The notes: generated by a model from the sequence alone, not told the origin. A stretch of DNA of 64,000 nt from Sodiomyces alkalinus F11 (GCF_003711515.1 NW_021167082.1:3341691-3405690); one strand, 5' to 3'; numbered from the stretch's first letter, positions 47,450 through 59,600 are shown. Numbers and translations: made by a program.

Positions 47450-48640
47450 GAGCGCGGTTATCTAATACGTTAGTGTTATTATCTAACGTTAGAGTCCCGC
47501 TATAATACTTATAGTGCCTTAATAGTTATAGCCGGATTATTAGGTAATCTTATGTGTATACTCCACTATAAGTTTTATCGACTGGTTCACGTAATTGTTG
47601 AACCTTTCGGTACTTTTAGTGTGATGACTTTGGATAATACCGAGGGTATTATAGACCGTGTAAGATAGGATATTAAGGCGCCTAATAATATCGTGATATT
47701 AATTTGTTATTAGTTTACCGGTCTAAGGCTATTAGTCGGCGCTTTCTCCGTGCGGCTAGTGGTTATTTTCTATATTCGTGCTGTGTGCCGTGTTCTGTTC
47801 TGTGTCTATCTCCTGGTGTTAACTATCTTATTTATTCTTATTAGTCTAAGCTATCGTATATACCGGGGCTGGAATAATAAGTTACTCGGGCGAGTGATTA
47901 GTCATGTGAGTGAGTATCTAGTGAGCTTGTATTATGTCGGGTATGATTTCCTTTAGTTTATATGGATATTTGAAATCTTTCCGAATCTATTAAGGTAGGT
48001 GCGTCGTTATTCGTCTTAATACCTGAATATACTTAGGGTTTTAACGGAGTCGAATAGGGATTTCTAGACCTCGGGGAATAGTGTTAATAACTATCTACGC
48101 GAGGTCTCCCTTAGTGGGTTCCCTTCCCCGGGTCACTTAGTGTTAGATTCTTATTATACCGGGCATATTTCCCACCGAGAACTTACTAGCTTTAGCTCGG
48201 GTAAGCTTTATATCCCGAGTTTTAACGTTAGGGAGTGGCGTATCGTAAATAGCGTGGCGGTTATTATCGATAACGTTAAATAGCTATCTAATACATTGAG
48301 TAATAACTCTATTATCCTCTTTAGCCTAGTCCTAATAGTCTCCGAAGAAATGGTAGAGTTTTATCCTGGCTTTAGTAATATCTTTAGTATAGTCGGCGAA
48401 TACTATCCTCACCTTACCTTAGAAGGGTTCCGTTCTAAGACGCTAGCGGTATTAATTTAGCTAATTAGCCGCGGCGTGGTCTATATTCTTTATCTATATC
48501 TTAGTATAATCTATTACTTCGGTCTATATTACTTAGTATAGAGTGCCTAAGGTTTCGCTAGTCATTATCTTATTCCTCGTAATCTAATTATATTTATCTA
48601 TTTTACTATTCGTTATACTTAGGGGGTTAGATATCTAATA
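47450..48640 (-). pseudogene. Extra ORF relic between pol and 3' LTR of Gypsy-C
   Basis: A minus-strand frame, same orientation as pol, from KIMTSETLGTLY (about 48,625) through GKVRIVFADYTKDITKARIK, KEDNRVITQCIR, TPLPNVKTRDIKLTRAKAS to about 47.45 kb, roughly 390 codons with TAG/TAA interruptions. It is charged and helix-rich; no signal peptide or membrane segment was seen, so an envelope protein is unlikely. I do not recognise it. It is not related by eye to the antisense ORF of Gypsy-B. Confidence 0.55.
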
Positions 48641-48879
48641 CTGGTTTTCTTCTTGTATTTAAGGGTAAAAATAAGCTTGAAACGACGGGTAATAGATAGG
48701 AATAGTAACGGTCTGGTTCTAAAGGTCGGAATCGCTAGAGGAGTAAAGAGGGGAAAAATAAGATAGGTATTTTCAGTTCGGCAGATATAATATTACTATC
48801 GGTGGGAAGTTTCGACTTAGGAAAGAACGACCCTGGGTAGGTGCGATTCCTAGGCACCCTTTAAATGTTACCCCCTTTT

Positions 48880-51800
48880 TTTTTGATTTTGATTTTAGTA
48901 TTATCCGTCTAGTAATTCGGCTGTGTTAGACTGCTGCTGAATTATTATATAGGGCACCTATTAGTTATACGCCGGTGATAAGCCGCGAAATCTGACTAGG
49001 TAGTTATAACCATCTTTACGTTATTAGTTTAACCTAAATAATTGTTTGGATTAGGAGTTCTTCACCGATAAGAGGATATAGCTCTAGCAGCGTGCAGCTA
49101 TACGAGTCTATACTCGCTAGTTCTAAATACTCGACGGAGATAATATCGTGAATTCTCTAGCTCCCTAGCATATTTAATCGGGATACTAATTTACCTACTT
49201 ATTCCTTAATTTTAAATAGCCCTACGAATTATTAGCCGAGTTTTATAGTAGTTATATGGGATACTTGGATTAAATATCCCTTATTAAGTCGTAGATATAC
49301 TCTAGAACCGAATTTAAAGAATTTAGGTATATAACGCTCATCGTAGTGTTTTTTTTGGCTATAGCCGCTTCGGCGATAGTATCCGCCGCTTTTAATCGCC
49401 CTATGAGTGGAGTGTCCGGATAGCCTGTAATGGCTATTACTGTGTTATTTAGGGTAAACCCCTTAATAACTTCTATAGGGCTATAGATAGTGGACGCTAA
49501 TCGGATTATATTATATTCGAATTATAAGCGTAGTAGAGCTTTCTCCTAGAGTTCTAGCTACTTTAGTCCGTGGATATAGAATCTTATAGCCGTTTTAATA
49601 ATCTGAATAACTCTTTCGGTTTATCCGTTGGTTGAAGGGTGATATACTATAGCGTAGAGTAATATAGTGCCTAACCTTTACTAAATTCGTTTCTATACTA
49701 TAGCCAGGAACTTTAGATTACGATCGGAGAGTATAATTTTAGGTATTCCTTAGTTAGAATCTAATAGAGTATCGATTAGGATATCCGCCTATTATTATAT
49801 AGTATAGTCTTTTCGCCCCGGCGCTATCTTTAGTTCCATAGAAAACTTGTCGATAATAGCTATTACTGCGTCGGATCTATTTAGTAAAAGCGGAAGCCCG
49901 AGGATAAAGTCGATAGAGATTATGTAATATAGGTAAGGTGGCGGGATAATAGGCTAAAGACTACTATATGGTTTATGATAGGGTGTTTAGTATATTTTAT
50001 AGAGTGGGTAAGCCGTGAGATACCGCCTAAGTTCCGAGTATCCCTTATAGATCTAGACATGATGTAAAAAGAGGCTTAGCTTAGTATATCCGAGATAGTT
50101 ACCATTATGTATAGTATAGTATTAAAGATGTCCTTCTAACACGTGCGTGGAATATATAGTCTCGGAAGGCTTTCTGACTTATGCTAAATAAATCCGTTAG
50201 GGCGTATCTTAAATAGAATACGTGCTTTATTATCGGCTAATCTGTCGCTAGAGTGGATAGTCTTAAGAATGCTATTCTAAAAGGGGTCCTCTATATAACC
50301 TGTTTTAAATCGGTTTTTGAATTCTGGGGATATCTTAACTAACGTGGCCGTTACCTATATAGTATCGGGACCGGCAACCCTGCTTAAATACGTATATATA
50401 GTTATAACACGGGTTAGGGGGGTTATAGGCGTATAGATAGTAGTGCTGTGTAAGCTATAACCTAGCGGTCCTAAGGTAGCTTATCTAATTCTCCTGGAGT
50501 ATCCTCTTTAATTATAGATTATCGGACTGTAGGAAGCCGACTAAATACGTCCGGCACGATATAGTCTTTCCCGGGCTTACGTATAATATTGACGTTAAAC
50601 TAGGAGATATATTCTATAGCCCTTAGGATTTTCTTATTAATACTAGTTCGGGAAGTAGTGTTGGCGATGTCTAGCTGTTTGGATAGTATAACTATAGCCT
50701 GATAATCAGTAAACACGATAGCCGGACCGGCTTATATATTATTAATCCAGTATACTATCTTACCGAGTATCTAAATATATTCCGCTAGTTCTAATTCCGT
50801 TACCTAGTATCTTTTCTTAGCTAGGCGTAGTACGCGTGAGAGGAATATAATTGGCTAAATAGCTATACGCGGAGGGTATACTACCTTATCTTAGTGTAGT
50901 ATCTTACCTAATATGGCTTTATCGATATAGAATACCTGGACTCCGATACCTTTAAGCGAAACGTTAAACTCGATAAAGAGCTTAATATAGGGGTCGAAAA
51001 GGGCGAGTATAATATTTTTATATAGGGCATATTTCACGTCCTTAAATACTGCGATCTCCTTAGCTATTAGTAATAGCACGTTAACCGATTATGCCTAAGC
51101 TATACGGGCCGATTATAAATTCCTCTTAGCGGTAAGCTTTCTGATATAGGTTTCTATAGTGTTTATCTATACCCTACGATATTATTTAAGGAGATTAGCC
51201 TTCCGTTCCTTAAGTGGCTCTATCTTTATAGTAAAATAAGGAATATAGTGTCTAAGCGAGTTAGCTACCCTGATCTAGTGCTCTAGATTCTTAAGAGTTC
51301 TCGGGAATACGATATCCCTGATAGCCTTAATTTTATTTTCTAGTGTAGATAGGCTTTACGTATCCACTATCTTACCTAGTACTACTACGGAAGGTATTCT
51401 AATAAACGATTTCTTTAGTCCGATCGAGATATTACATCGGAGGAATCGTGTAAAGATTTCTCGCAGGTGTTATAAGTATTCGGCTAAAGTATGGCTGCTG
51501 ATAACGATATCGTCGTAGTATGTTACTGCCTACGTCCCGAGGAGTAAGTTATTTATTATCCTCTGGATATACGCGTTTAATTTTTTAACCCCTATAAATG
51601 GATACTTGAATATGAATTATCCGATCGGTGTGGAGATCGTGAACGCCTATCTATGATCTGGGTAAACTTGCTATTAGTAGTGAAAACTAATAGCGTCTAA
51701 TACTGTAATCTATTTTTTCCCGGAAATATATTAAAGGATCTCCTCCTATATCCGTATAGAGTATATATCCGGTATAGTAGCATTATTAAGTGGTCTAACG

Positions 51801-53000
51801 TCCACGACTATACGTCCCTTATATTTACTATTCTTAACGTTATAGATGATAAAGACTGGCTAAGAGAATAGGACGTGGTGTATAGTGCGATAAGCCTTAT
51901 TGTCGGTGATAAGCTTCTTTATTATATCCTTAATTACTTCCTTATCCTCGGTGTTTACGGGGTAGAGCCGATATCTTCTGGGGATGCGGTTATACTAATC
52001 GGGTCGTATTATAATATGTATATACAGGTCCTTTGGTACGCGTGCGAAGCCTTTGTCCTGGAATACCTCCTAGAACTCTAACACAAGTTCGTCTAGCCGT
52101 TTTATACCGTTGTATTTATATATGTGTACTCCTATCGAGTGTACTATGGTGATTTGATTAAGCGATTTAATATCCCTTATTACCCGTTTAGGTTCCGGTA
52201 TACGGGGTAGTGCGTGCTGTTCGACCTAGGGTTCCGATATATCTTCGGGTATCCGCTCTGCGTTAAGTGCTTTGACTATCTACGCGGTGGATCCTAGTTT
52301 AATTAAAGTAAGATAGCTAAGATATATGCCCGGTGGTATTACTGCCTCGGATACGGATTTGTTATGGAGTGGAACCTCCCGTAACTCCGCGTTGTATAGT
52401 AGGGTATATACCTTGACCGGGAGACCGGCCGGTTTAAAAATATAATCTTAATTAGGTGGTGCGGAGTGAAGGACCTAGATAACGGTTAACGCGTGTGGTG
52501 CTAAGGTTATTTAAGTATAAGCGACGACCTTAATATAGTGCTGCTGCGATCTGTTATAATAAGTTATAGATATCGTGACCTGATAACTCTTAATATGTAT
52601 AGAGCTTATACTATTCAAAATATCGAATTATTCTGGTGCTATATAATCTATGCCTAAGAGTAGATTAGCTCGTAAACCGTTAACTACTAACGCCTCTTAG
52701 GTGAATTTAGTAATAGCTGGTCGGTCTCTATGTATTCCCTTAAACCGAAAGAGGAGTAATACGTAATTCTTTATAGAGTACGCGTTATCTTTAATGTCTT
52801 AAACCGTTAACGATATGGCTCTGAGTCGAATACGATTATTTAGGTAGTGTTAACGGAGGAATACACGATCTATTAACGTAGTGGAATATCCTATATCGGC
52901 GTATACGTCGACCTCCGTGTTAGACATGGTGTCTAGGGTAATCTTGCACTTAAGGTATAAGTAGGAGCGAAATCCGTACCCCGTGCTAACGTCCTTAGTG
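48880..53000 (-). pseudogene. Gypsy-C pol relic (RT, RNase H, integrase, chromo-like)
   Basis: Minus strand: RT box AVTYYDDIVISSHTLAEYL near 51.52-51.46 kb with both catalytic Asp kept; the connection segment LEH-stop-IRVANSLRHYIPYF near 51.25 kb; RNase H-like region about 51.0-50.75 kb; integrase at about 49.82-49.54 kb with GIPKIILSDRNLKFLAIV and YHPSTNG-stop-TERVIQ; and near 49.05-48.9 kb GYNYLVRFRGLSPAYN, resembling a chromodomain core. Several stops fall at Trp positions (for example LLGT-stop-AVTYYDD), as expected if the coding-strand G of TGG was changed. Protease lies near 53 kb but was not resolved. Confidence 0.85.
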
Positions 53001-53799
53001 GTATTTACCGTGGATTAACGAATTTTAGGGCCTATAGTGTCCGGTATAGTGGTTAATAGTAGGCCTTGAATTATAGATTCGGTGGTATAAAGTGCTATAC
53101 CTGGCTTTTAATGCTGTGTGCGAATATAGTAATGAAGTTTATTGTTACTAGGAAATATTTGATTATAGTGTTTATAGATTCGTGGAATTATAACTGGGGG
53201 GCTTGGAGTTATGATAGTGTGGTAATTATAGGTTACTGGTATATCGCTTTGCTCCTTAGGTTTAAGCTATCTATCCTCTCTATATTCGAAAACGTCGTTG
53301 TCTGGGTTATCTAACGGGCCTTATTTAGCTTATGTAAATTGGTCTGTGTATAGGCCGTTAAATTATTCCGGTTATCCCTTATCGATATGGTCTGGTTCGT
53401 TATAGTAAGCCAGTATAGCCCTGGGCTATTGGTTGGGCTAAGAGACTGATTTAGAGTTAGACTCTTTTGTGGGGTTCTGATTAGGAGGTTATATTTAATA
53501 AGTATCGGGTCCCGGAGTAGGTTAGTTCTATTTAGCCTTCTAAGGGCGTAAGGGGCCTCCGTTATTATTTCTACCGCGAGTATACCTACTATACGAATTA
53601 TTCTAGTATTATATAGGCAGGTAGTTCCTATTATACGACCCTCTGCCGCGATATTGATTATTTGGAGTTATACCGTGGTTAGGTGTGTAAGCGTGGTTAG
53701 TATACGAACGGTTATCCTGTGGCCGTTTATCGTTTATACGGTTATTACTAAACCGATTATCTCGGGGATATAACTAATACGGGGCCTCTATTAGGGGTG

Positions 53800-54420
53800 G
53801 ATTAATAAGCGATCGGAGTGTGGTATCCTTATACTGGATATAGTCTATTTATTCTGTGTAAGTGGTGGACGTTCTTAGTTAGTTAATGATTCTCTTGACT
53901 TCCCGGTCGAATATATTCTAGATATAGATAAGCCTGCCTTCCTCTATAATAAAGGCTACTTTGGCTTCGCGGATTATATGCTGAATATAGTCTTCGAGCG
54001 GTTTACCGGCTATAATATCCCTGATACTAAATCGGCTAGATAGCTAGCGGGTTATAGCCATGTCGACTAAAGTCTTAAACTTCTTAATTAACTTAGTATA
54101 GATATTATGAATCGGTCTATTTCGTATAAGGTCCTTATCGGCATTAATAAGGGTTCTAGTATACTAGGTGAGTGCTCTGCCTAATAGGTATATAGTCTAT
54201 ACGCGTCGGACTTATTCTTCCTGGGTCTTAGCTAAATCCTTAAGGCGATCTGTGAATACGTATATATCCGTGTAGATTATAGACCTGCCGTTATTAAGAA
54301 TCCCTCGCTGTTTAGAGTCCTTGGCGTCCGGGTTATATATACCAATATCGACGGGGCGTAGCAGAGCGTCGAGTAGGAAGTTGAAGTTATGATGGTGAGC
54401 TTGATTATTTTGGATTTATG
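53800..54420 (-). pseudogene. Gypsy-C gag core relic
   Basis: The minus-strand frame reads DALLRPVDIGIYNPDAKDS, YTDIYVFTDRLKDLAK, YLLGRALT-stop-YTRTL and KPLEDYIQHIIREA, a pattern typical of Gypsy capsid (aromatic F-DRL, L-G-A-x-W-Y). It is preceded by about 1.1 kb of 5' leader/gag N-terminus. In-frame stops fit lost Trp codons. Confidence 0.75.
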
Positions 54421-55555
54421 AATATTATGTCTGTGCTATGGGGTTACTTATTGTTCTGCTCCTGGATATAATGGCCTCCTGTCCGGACCGGGGGGGATTA
54501 GGAGCTTATTATTAACTTTGGTGGATATTATTCTATAGCTGTTTAACCTGTTATTATAGGGGTAAAATGGCCTGCTGGATAAGATATAAAAATCGGGCGT
54601 CCGTGTCCTCCTACTTATTAGACCGGTCGTGGTATAATATTACTCTGCCCTGTTTAATAGTGGTATTATCTAGGATTAGTGAGTCTGGTAGCGGAGGCAG
54701 ACTAATAGACTTAGTGTGTTTAGCCTGGATACGGGATAGAAATTATAGGGATAAAATCTCTAATAACGGTGGGTTAGTGCGTGAATATAACCAAAGTCGA
54801 GATAGTGCTAGGGGAACCGTTTATTTATAAGTAGGGAGTTAACGGGGTGTGGATAGATACACTACGTTTAGTGCGATAGTTATAGCTTCCGTGTCCGGGG
54901 TGTCTTATATAGAAGGTTCCTGCGTTACTGATAATGGTTCCTATACCGGTTAGTCCCGCCGAGGGTAACGTGTTAGGTATTCCTACGCTAAAAGTGCTAG
55001 CTTATCTAGAGCGGGGTAATCGTGTACGTTATAGAACGTTTCTGCTTATTTTCTAAACGCCTATAGAGTAGATTAAATCGTCGTAGAACGAGTAAGCTAG
55101 AGATATAGATATAGATCCTCTGTGTTATAAATGTCTTCGATATATACCGCGCGATATTACGGGACGAAATACTATAATATAGCGATATCCGTTAGTGTAA
55201 AAAGATTAGTAAACCTGCCGTGGGCCTTATAGTATCGAAGGAGCTATCTTATAAGGAGTATATTAGTTAGCCATATCGGTGTGTTTATGCCGATAGTCGG
55301 TAGATAGGATAGAATACTAACTCCTAATCGAGTAAAGTAGTCTATTATCGGCTGTATAAAGTTTAGTATAGTGGATTTAGCGCTATCTTAGCTCTAGTAT
55401 AGAGGAGGCGTTAGGGGACGGGTCTTACGCGGTGTGTCTGGAATAACTTAAATTACCCCTTTTATGCTTCTTTAATACGGAAAACGCTAGTCTTAGGAGA
55501 TGCAATTAATAGTCTTATTTCTCTAGTATCGGACGAGAACGATAGTTACTACCAC

Positions 55556-55719
55556 TATGGAGGTAACTAACTATAAGGGTTAAACTAGTGATATATAAAG
55601 CTAAGCTAAGCTATACTAGTGCCCGAATAGGCTATAACTAATATATATAATTAGTATCACGTGACCCTGTGTGTGGACTCTAGTAGCTAATATAGCCGAT
55701 ATAGTGGGGCTGCGCCACA
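55556..55719 (-). repeat. Gypsy-C 5' LTR (164 bp)
   Basis: Starts TATGGAGG (RIPped TG) and ends GCGCCACA, directly followed by TSD acttt. Same length as the left LTR. Confidence 0.92.
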
Positions 55720-55724
55720 ACTTT

Positions 55725-55957
55725 ACACATAATTAAATAGGGGTTAGAGTGTAGAATTTACATATAGGCAAGGGTATTATAGCACGTAGATAGGAAAAAA
55801 AAACCAAAGAGACACAATACAATACAACGCGCACATACATAGCCGGAGCCTACTAATCGACACACACAGAAAGTAGATATATGAGATGTGGTTGGGTTTA
55901 TGCCGCTAGCAAAGCTCTCAACGCATCCTAACCAGGATTCAGATATTCGGCCTTTAT
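55725..55957. other. 3' flank of the deacetylase gene
   Basis: Only about 230 bp separate the Gypsy-C target site from the gene stop. CA is frequent here (acacacagaaag, cacatacatag), so RIP did not alter it much. On the minus strand AATAAA overlaps the stop codon (55,953-55,958). This would be an unusually early polyadenylation signal and may be coincidental. The 67-residue minus ORF at 55,758-55,961 is probably untranslated region. Confidence 0.5.
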
Positions 55958-58900
55958 TCAAGGCTTGAATTTCGCTTCACTGTCTTCCTCCCAGGAGCCG
56001 TACGTTTGTGGCGGGTCAAATCGAATGTTCGACGTCGAGGTAAACACGGGTAAATCATTTCCCTTCACCGCAGTTAGAGTAGATTTGTTCGGAGGCAACA
56101 ATCTGTAGTCGTCGCGTTGCGGTGCTTGTGACGGGGTTGGTTCGACCGCCTGACAGTGGTCAACAGAGGTGCCGGAGATGGCAGGCACGGCACGCTCAGA
56201 CACCGGCCCGGTGGAGTCGATTTCAAGCACCGGAAGCGACGTGGGAGATGGTACCATTTGTGCTTGGCCGGGAACTGGTGTCGACATATCAGGGTGCACT
56301 GTCGTCTGAACCGGTAGCGGTTTGGGTGACAGAGGGGCATTGCTTTGCTGGAAAGGAGACACGGCTTGCATCTCCGGCGAGACGGTCGCCACGCCAGGTT
56401 GATGGTTCAAGCTCTCATATTTGGCCGATTTTGTCTTCGCCGCGATCGCTCTAGCGGCCCGGGCTCTGTCCTCCTTCTGAGACTGGGTAATCAGATTTAT
56501 CCTGATTTTCTTCATACCCGTCGTTATCTGTTCCACACCATCATCGGTTGAGTGGTGAATTTGACCAGTCGGTGGTTCGTCGCCGCTAGATGCGGATACA
56601 CGTGGTGGCTCCAGTGTTGGACCGTTTGCTGCTGCCGCAGTTTTCTTGCTCCCTCGTAATGCCCTGGCTGTCCCTCCCCGCGAGGTGGCCGGAACCTTGG
56701 TTTTACGCACATCGGTGGCGTTACTTTTCGGGATGGCAGCATCCTTCGCTGGCGCTGATCCCCGGCGCAGGCTTGTTCCTCCGGGTTGCTGTTCCCTAGC
56801 AGCCCCCGCCGGGCCACGTGACGACCCTGGTATAATGGACGAGTTGGACGATGTCGCACTAAGTCGTCGTACAGCCCTCTTCCCCTGGCCGGGGCCGCTG
56901 AATCCGGACACCGTACCAGCCGTCGCCTTGAGACTCGTCAGTTCTTTGTCAAAAAGGACCTAATACGGGGATGGTGACACCCACACTTCCAGAGCCTAAT
57001 ACTGGAGATCCAACTACAGTCTTTCTCCTTGTCTTGTCTCGCTCGGCATCAGCTGCGACTATGGGTCGCCGCTCGTCTGCCGCATGCCTGGTTGGTTTGC
57101 GCTCGCGCAGGGACATTCGTGAAGTGGTAAACCTCGGCGCTACCGGTTCTGGGGGTGGTACTGGCGGGTTGAGCAGAGACTGCTTGTTTCTGCGAGCCCG
57201 CGTCGCCTCTGCATTGAGATCCTCAGCTTTGCAACTTTCAGTTTGACGATCGCTAGGAATTAAGAGGTTGCTGAGCTCATGCACTGCCGTTATCCACGGC
57301 ACGTCGGGGGGCGGAGGCGTTGGCGGGCGTGAAACCATGTCATTGAGGAATGAGAGACCTGATATGCTCCGCGGTTTTTTCATGGGCTGAACGATCTTTG
57401 CCGTCGAGGCCTGGGTCGGAGATGAGTAAGTCGAAGGTGTGCTGCGGCGAGACTTCCGCGACTCCATTACGTCCCCCGTGCCAGCTTCAAGATCGTCGAG
57501 CGCCGTGCTGGACCACCAGGAGGAGTCGTAAAACTGCAAGGAATTATGTGAAGCAATTGCCTGGATACCGAGCTGGCCGTCCTCTGCGGTTGTTACCTTC
57601 TGGCCCATCAAACTGCCATGGGTCTGGGCCTCGGCCGCTTTGGGTTGTTCGCCGCCGACCAGTCCACTGATATGGCTCAAGACGCCGGATGACAACGCTC
57701 GGTCACTATAGCCTCCTTCGAGAACGCTGATTACCCGGCCACCAACCTCTAAGCCCTCCTCTGCTGCCATTTTAACGACATCCTGGGTTATCCGAGCATA
57801 AAACCCAGTGGGTACATTCACGTTGTGACGTTGCATACCCTTCATTTCCCACTCGCTGGCGTCAAAGCCGGCTGAGAAGAAGATGGCCGCCTTTGGGTGT
57901 TGCTGCGCCGCACGCAAACGAATGGCTTGTTGCCTGAGATATACTCGCGCTTTGTCGAGAAGGACGGCATACCTCGTCTCATACATGTCCCAGAACTCGG
58001 CTTCCGTGACCCACGACTGGAGGTGCACATTCCATATAGTCTGACCATGTGCGTTTTCAATGCACAAGCTAGCATTCTTGACTTTGTCTTCGTCTCCTGC
58101 TTCGCAGGGGTACGAGTTGATGTCGTGGATACTGAAGTATCCGATGGAAGCCTTCTTCCACGCCGCTGAATTCTTCGATGCCGCCGAGGCCCTTGCGTTT
58201 TGCTGCCATGCGATGGCCTGGGAGCCATCTCCGTGATGAAGGTCGAAGTCGATGATGGCCGCATGTGTTAAACCGTGATGGAGGATGGCATGCATGATAC
58301 CAACATGTACATTGTTGATCCAGCAGAAGCCCGACGGAAACGACGCCGAGCAGTGATGACCAGGCGGTCGGATGGCAACAAAAGCACGACGAGGGCCTGT
58401 GGTGAAAACGCGGTCCACGGCCTCGCACACAGCACCAAGAGCCCCCTCCAAGGCATCCAGAGATTCCGCACACAAATACAGGTCACCCTCGTGGAATTTT
58501 GCAGGAGCACCCTGGTCAGACCCTCGATTCATTTCAGGTCTTTGTAGCTCTTTGCCACCCATTGCCAGCTTGTTCTCGGCCGAGGTGCTCATTATTCTGA
58601 GCTCCTCCATCCATTTGGCGCCGTGAACATTAGTCACAACAGGAGACATTAGCGGTAGCCTGCGGGCGGTCTTCAGAATCCGAAAAGGTATAGGAACTGT
58701 TCCTGGATCCAGTTTAGGGTGGATAGCATATGATCCGCCGCAGTGACGCTGTCCCAGCCGGACATAAGCCATGGCAACTCCCAATGCGCTCGCCCTGATC
58801 CTCTCGGGGCGCTCAACGATGGTGCTGAGGGCAGCCCTCGAGGTCTTCGGGCGGGAGTATCGGTGGCCGTAGCAGGCATCATGTAAAATGACGGCGACAT

Positions 58901-59402
58901 CAGCGGGTGTAGTAGAGTCGGCGCCGTGATGGATTTCAAGTTCAGCCTTGAAGTAATCGCTAGCAACAGAGCTAGGAGTCGGCACGGACCTCGAAGTGTG
59001 TTCCGAGATTGCCGAAGCAAATGGTGACTTCGGAGTGGGCGAGGAGGCTGCGACCAGGCTGGAACGACGTGAAGGCGGCTGACTGGGAGCCCTGCCGTTG
59101 GCGGACCATAAGGAGCTGGTGGAAGCCTTGCGGAGGAGGGTGGGGGTAGACGACCTTGATCGCGGCTGTCTATTCGCAGGACTTCGTGGGGACGGTCGGA
59201 CTCTAGCCGTGGACGGGGACGTTAGGGGCAGAGAAGCACTGTGAGGTGACAAGGCGCCATGGTCACAGGGTGCGGTAGCCTGTTGGACTGCAGGCGAGGT
59301 CGATAGCGAAAGATTCTTGAAGGACTGCGATAAGTCGGGGTTTTTGTTCTGAGTTACCGCGTCCTGGGGCTCCGGAGGTGGCCGTTCATACATGGAGGGC
59401 AT
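55958..59402 (-). CDS. hos3: Hos3-like class II (Hda1-type) histone deacetylase
   Basis: Zn-dependent lysine deacetylase acting on histones in chromatin. From ATG at 59,402: residues 1-165 are Ser/Pro-rich and disordered; the deacetylase domain spans about 170-600. Catalytic features seen: RPPGHHC with H349/H350, DFDLHHGDG with Zn ligands D387 and H389, SAGFDASE with Zn ligand D514, and EGGY with the transition-state Tyr565. The tail contains GMKKIRINLITQSQKE, a basic block I associate with fungal Hos3-type proteins. The first frame stops at 56,949 (817 residues). Coding continues in another frame to 55,958. Either a 58-bp phase-0 intron (57,017-56,960, GTAGTT...TTAG) or a 1-nt error at the A5 run 56,951-56,955 joins them; the intron model gives 1,128 residues. 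It is the only unmutated gene in the window. Confidence 0.9.
56960..57017 (-). other. Candidate 58-bp intron in the deacetylase gene
   Basis: On the minus strand GTAGTT at 57,017 and TATTAG ending at 56,960. Exon 1 is then exactly 795 codons and exon 2 is 334 codons including stop, so splicing restores the frame in phase 0. No clear CTRAC branch site is visible. The alternative is a single-base indel in the A5 run at 56,951-56,955, which would also restore frame and keep the segment GSPVLGSGSVGVTIPVLG. Confidence 0.5.
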
Positions 59403-59600
59403 GGCAAGATTCTCCGGCGCATATGTGTGTGGGAAAGGGCAGAGGTTACGTGAAGCTGTGTGGGAGGGGTAGAAGTTATCCGTACTCCGTAGACAGCTCT
59501 ACGAAGACGGGTGTGGAATGAGGATGACATGAGCGCGTGGATGGGGCTGATGTCAGATAACGCGTAGTCGAAATCGTTATAAAATAGGTCAAAATTAATC
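59403..59600 (-). promoter_or_regulatory. hos3: 5' flank and presumptive promoter/leader of the deacetylase gene
   Basis: Composition is normal up to about 59,560, then turns TA-rich. No clear TATA or CAAT box stands out. The transition to repeat-like composition lies only ~160-180 bp upstream of the ATG, so the promoter is short or extends into RIPped sequence. Confidence 0.4.

Larger units (their letters stand above)
47121..55719 (-). mobile_element. Gypsy-C: complete Ty3/Gypsy element, TSD acttt
   Basis: 8,599 bp bounded by 164-bp LTRs and perfect duplications acttt at 47,116-47,120 and 55,720-55,724. Minus-strand gag, RT, RNase H, integrase and a chromo-like domain are present, followed by an extra ORF before the 3' LTR. 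The inner edge of the right (5') LTR is followed on the minus strand, after one base, by TGGTAGTAAC, a plausible primer-binding site. RIP is strongly strand-biased in parts of this element. It lies 238 bp past the histone deacetylase stop codon. Confidence 0.92.

Noticed and set aside
47450..48640. Envelope-like gene in Gypsy-C
   Set aside because: No signal peptide, transmembrane segment or Cys pattern typical of an envelope protein; the plus-strand hydrophobic ORF at 47,750-47,956 is antisense to it.
55758..55961. 67-codon minus-strand ORF downstream of the deacetylase
   Set aside because: Overlaps the deacetylase stop by a few bases, no homology recognised, and probably untranslated region.
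56074..58626. Numerous overlapping ORFs on both strands in the gene island
   Set aside because: Shadows of the deacetylase coding frame in GC-richer DNA; none has a domain.
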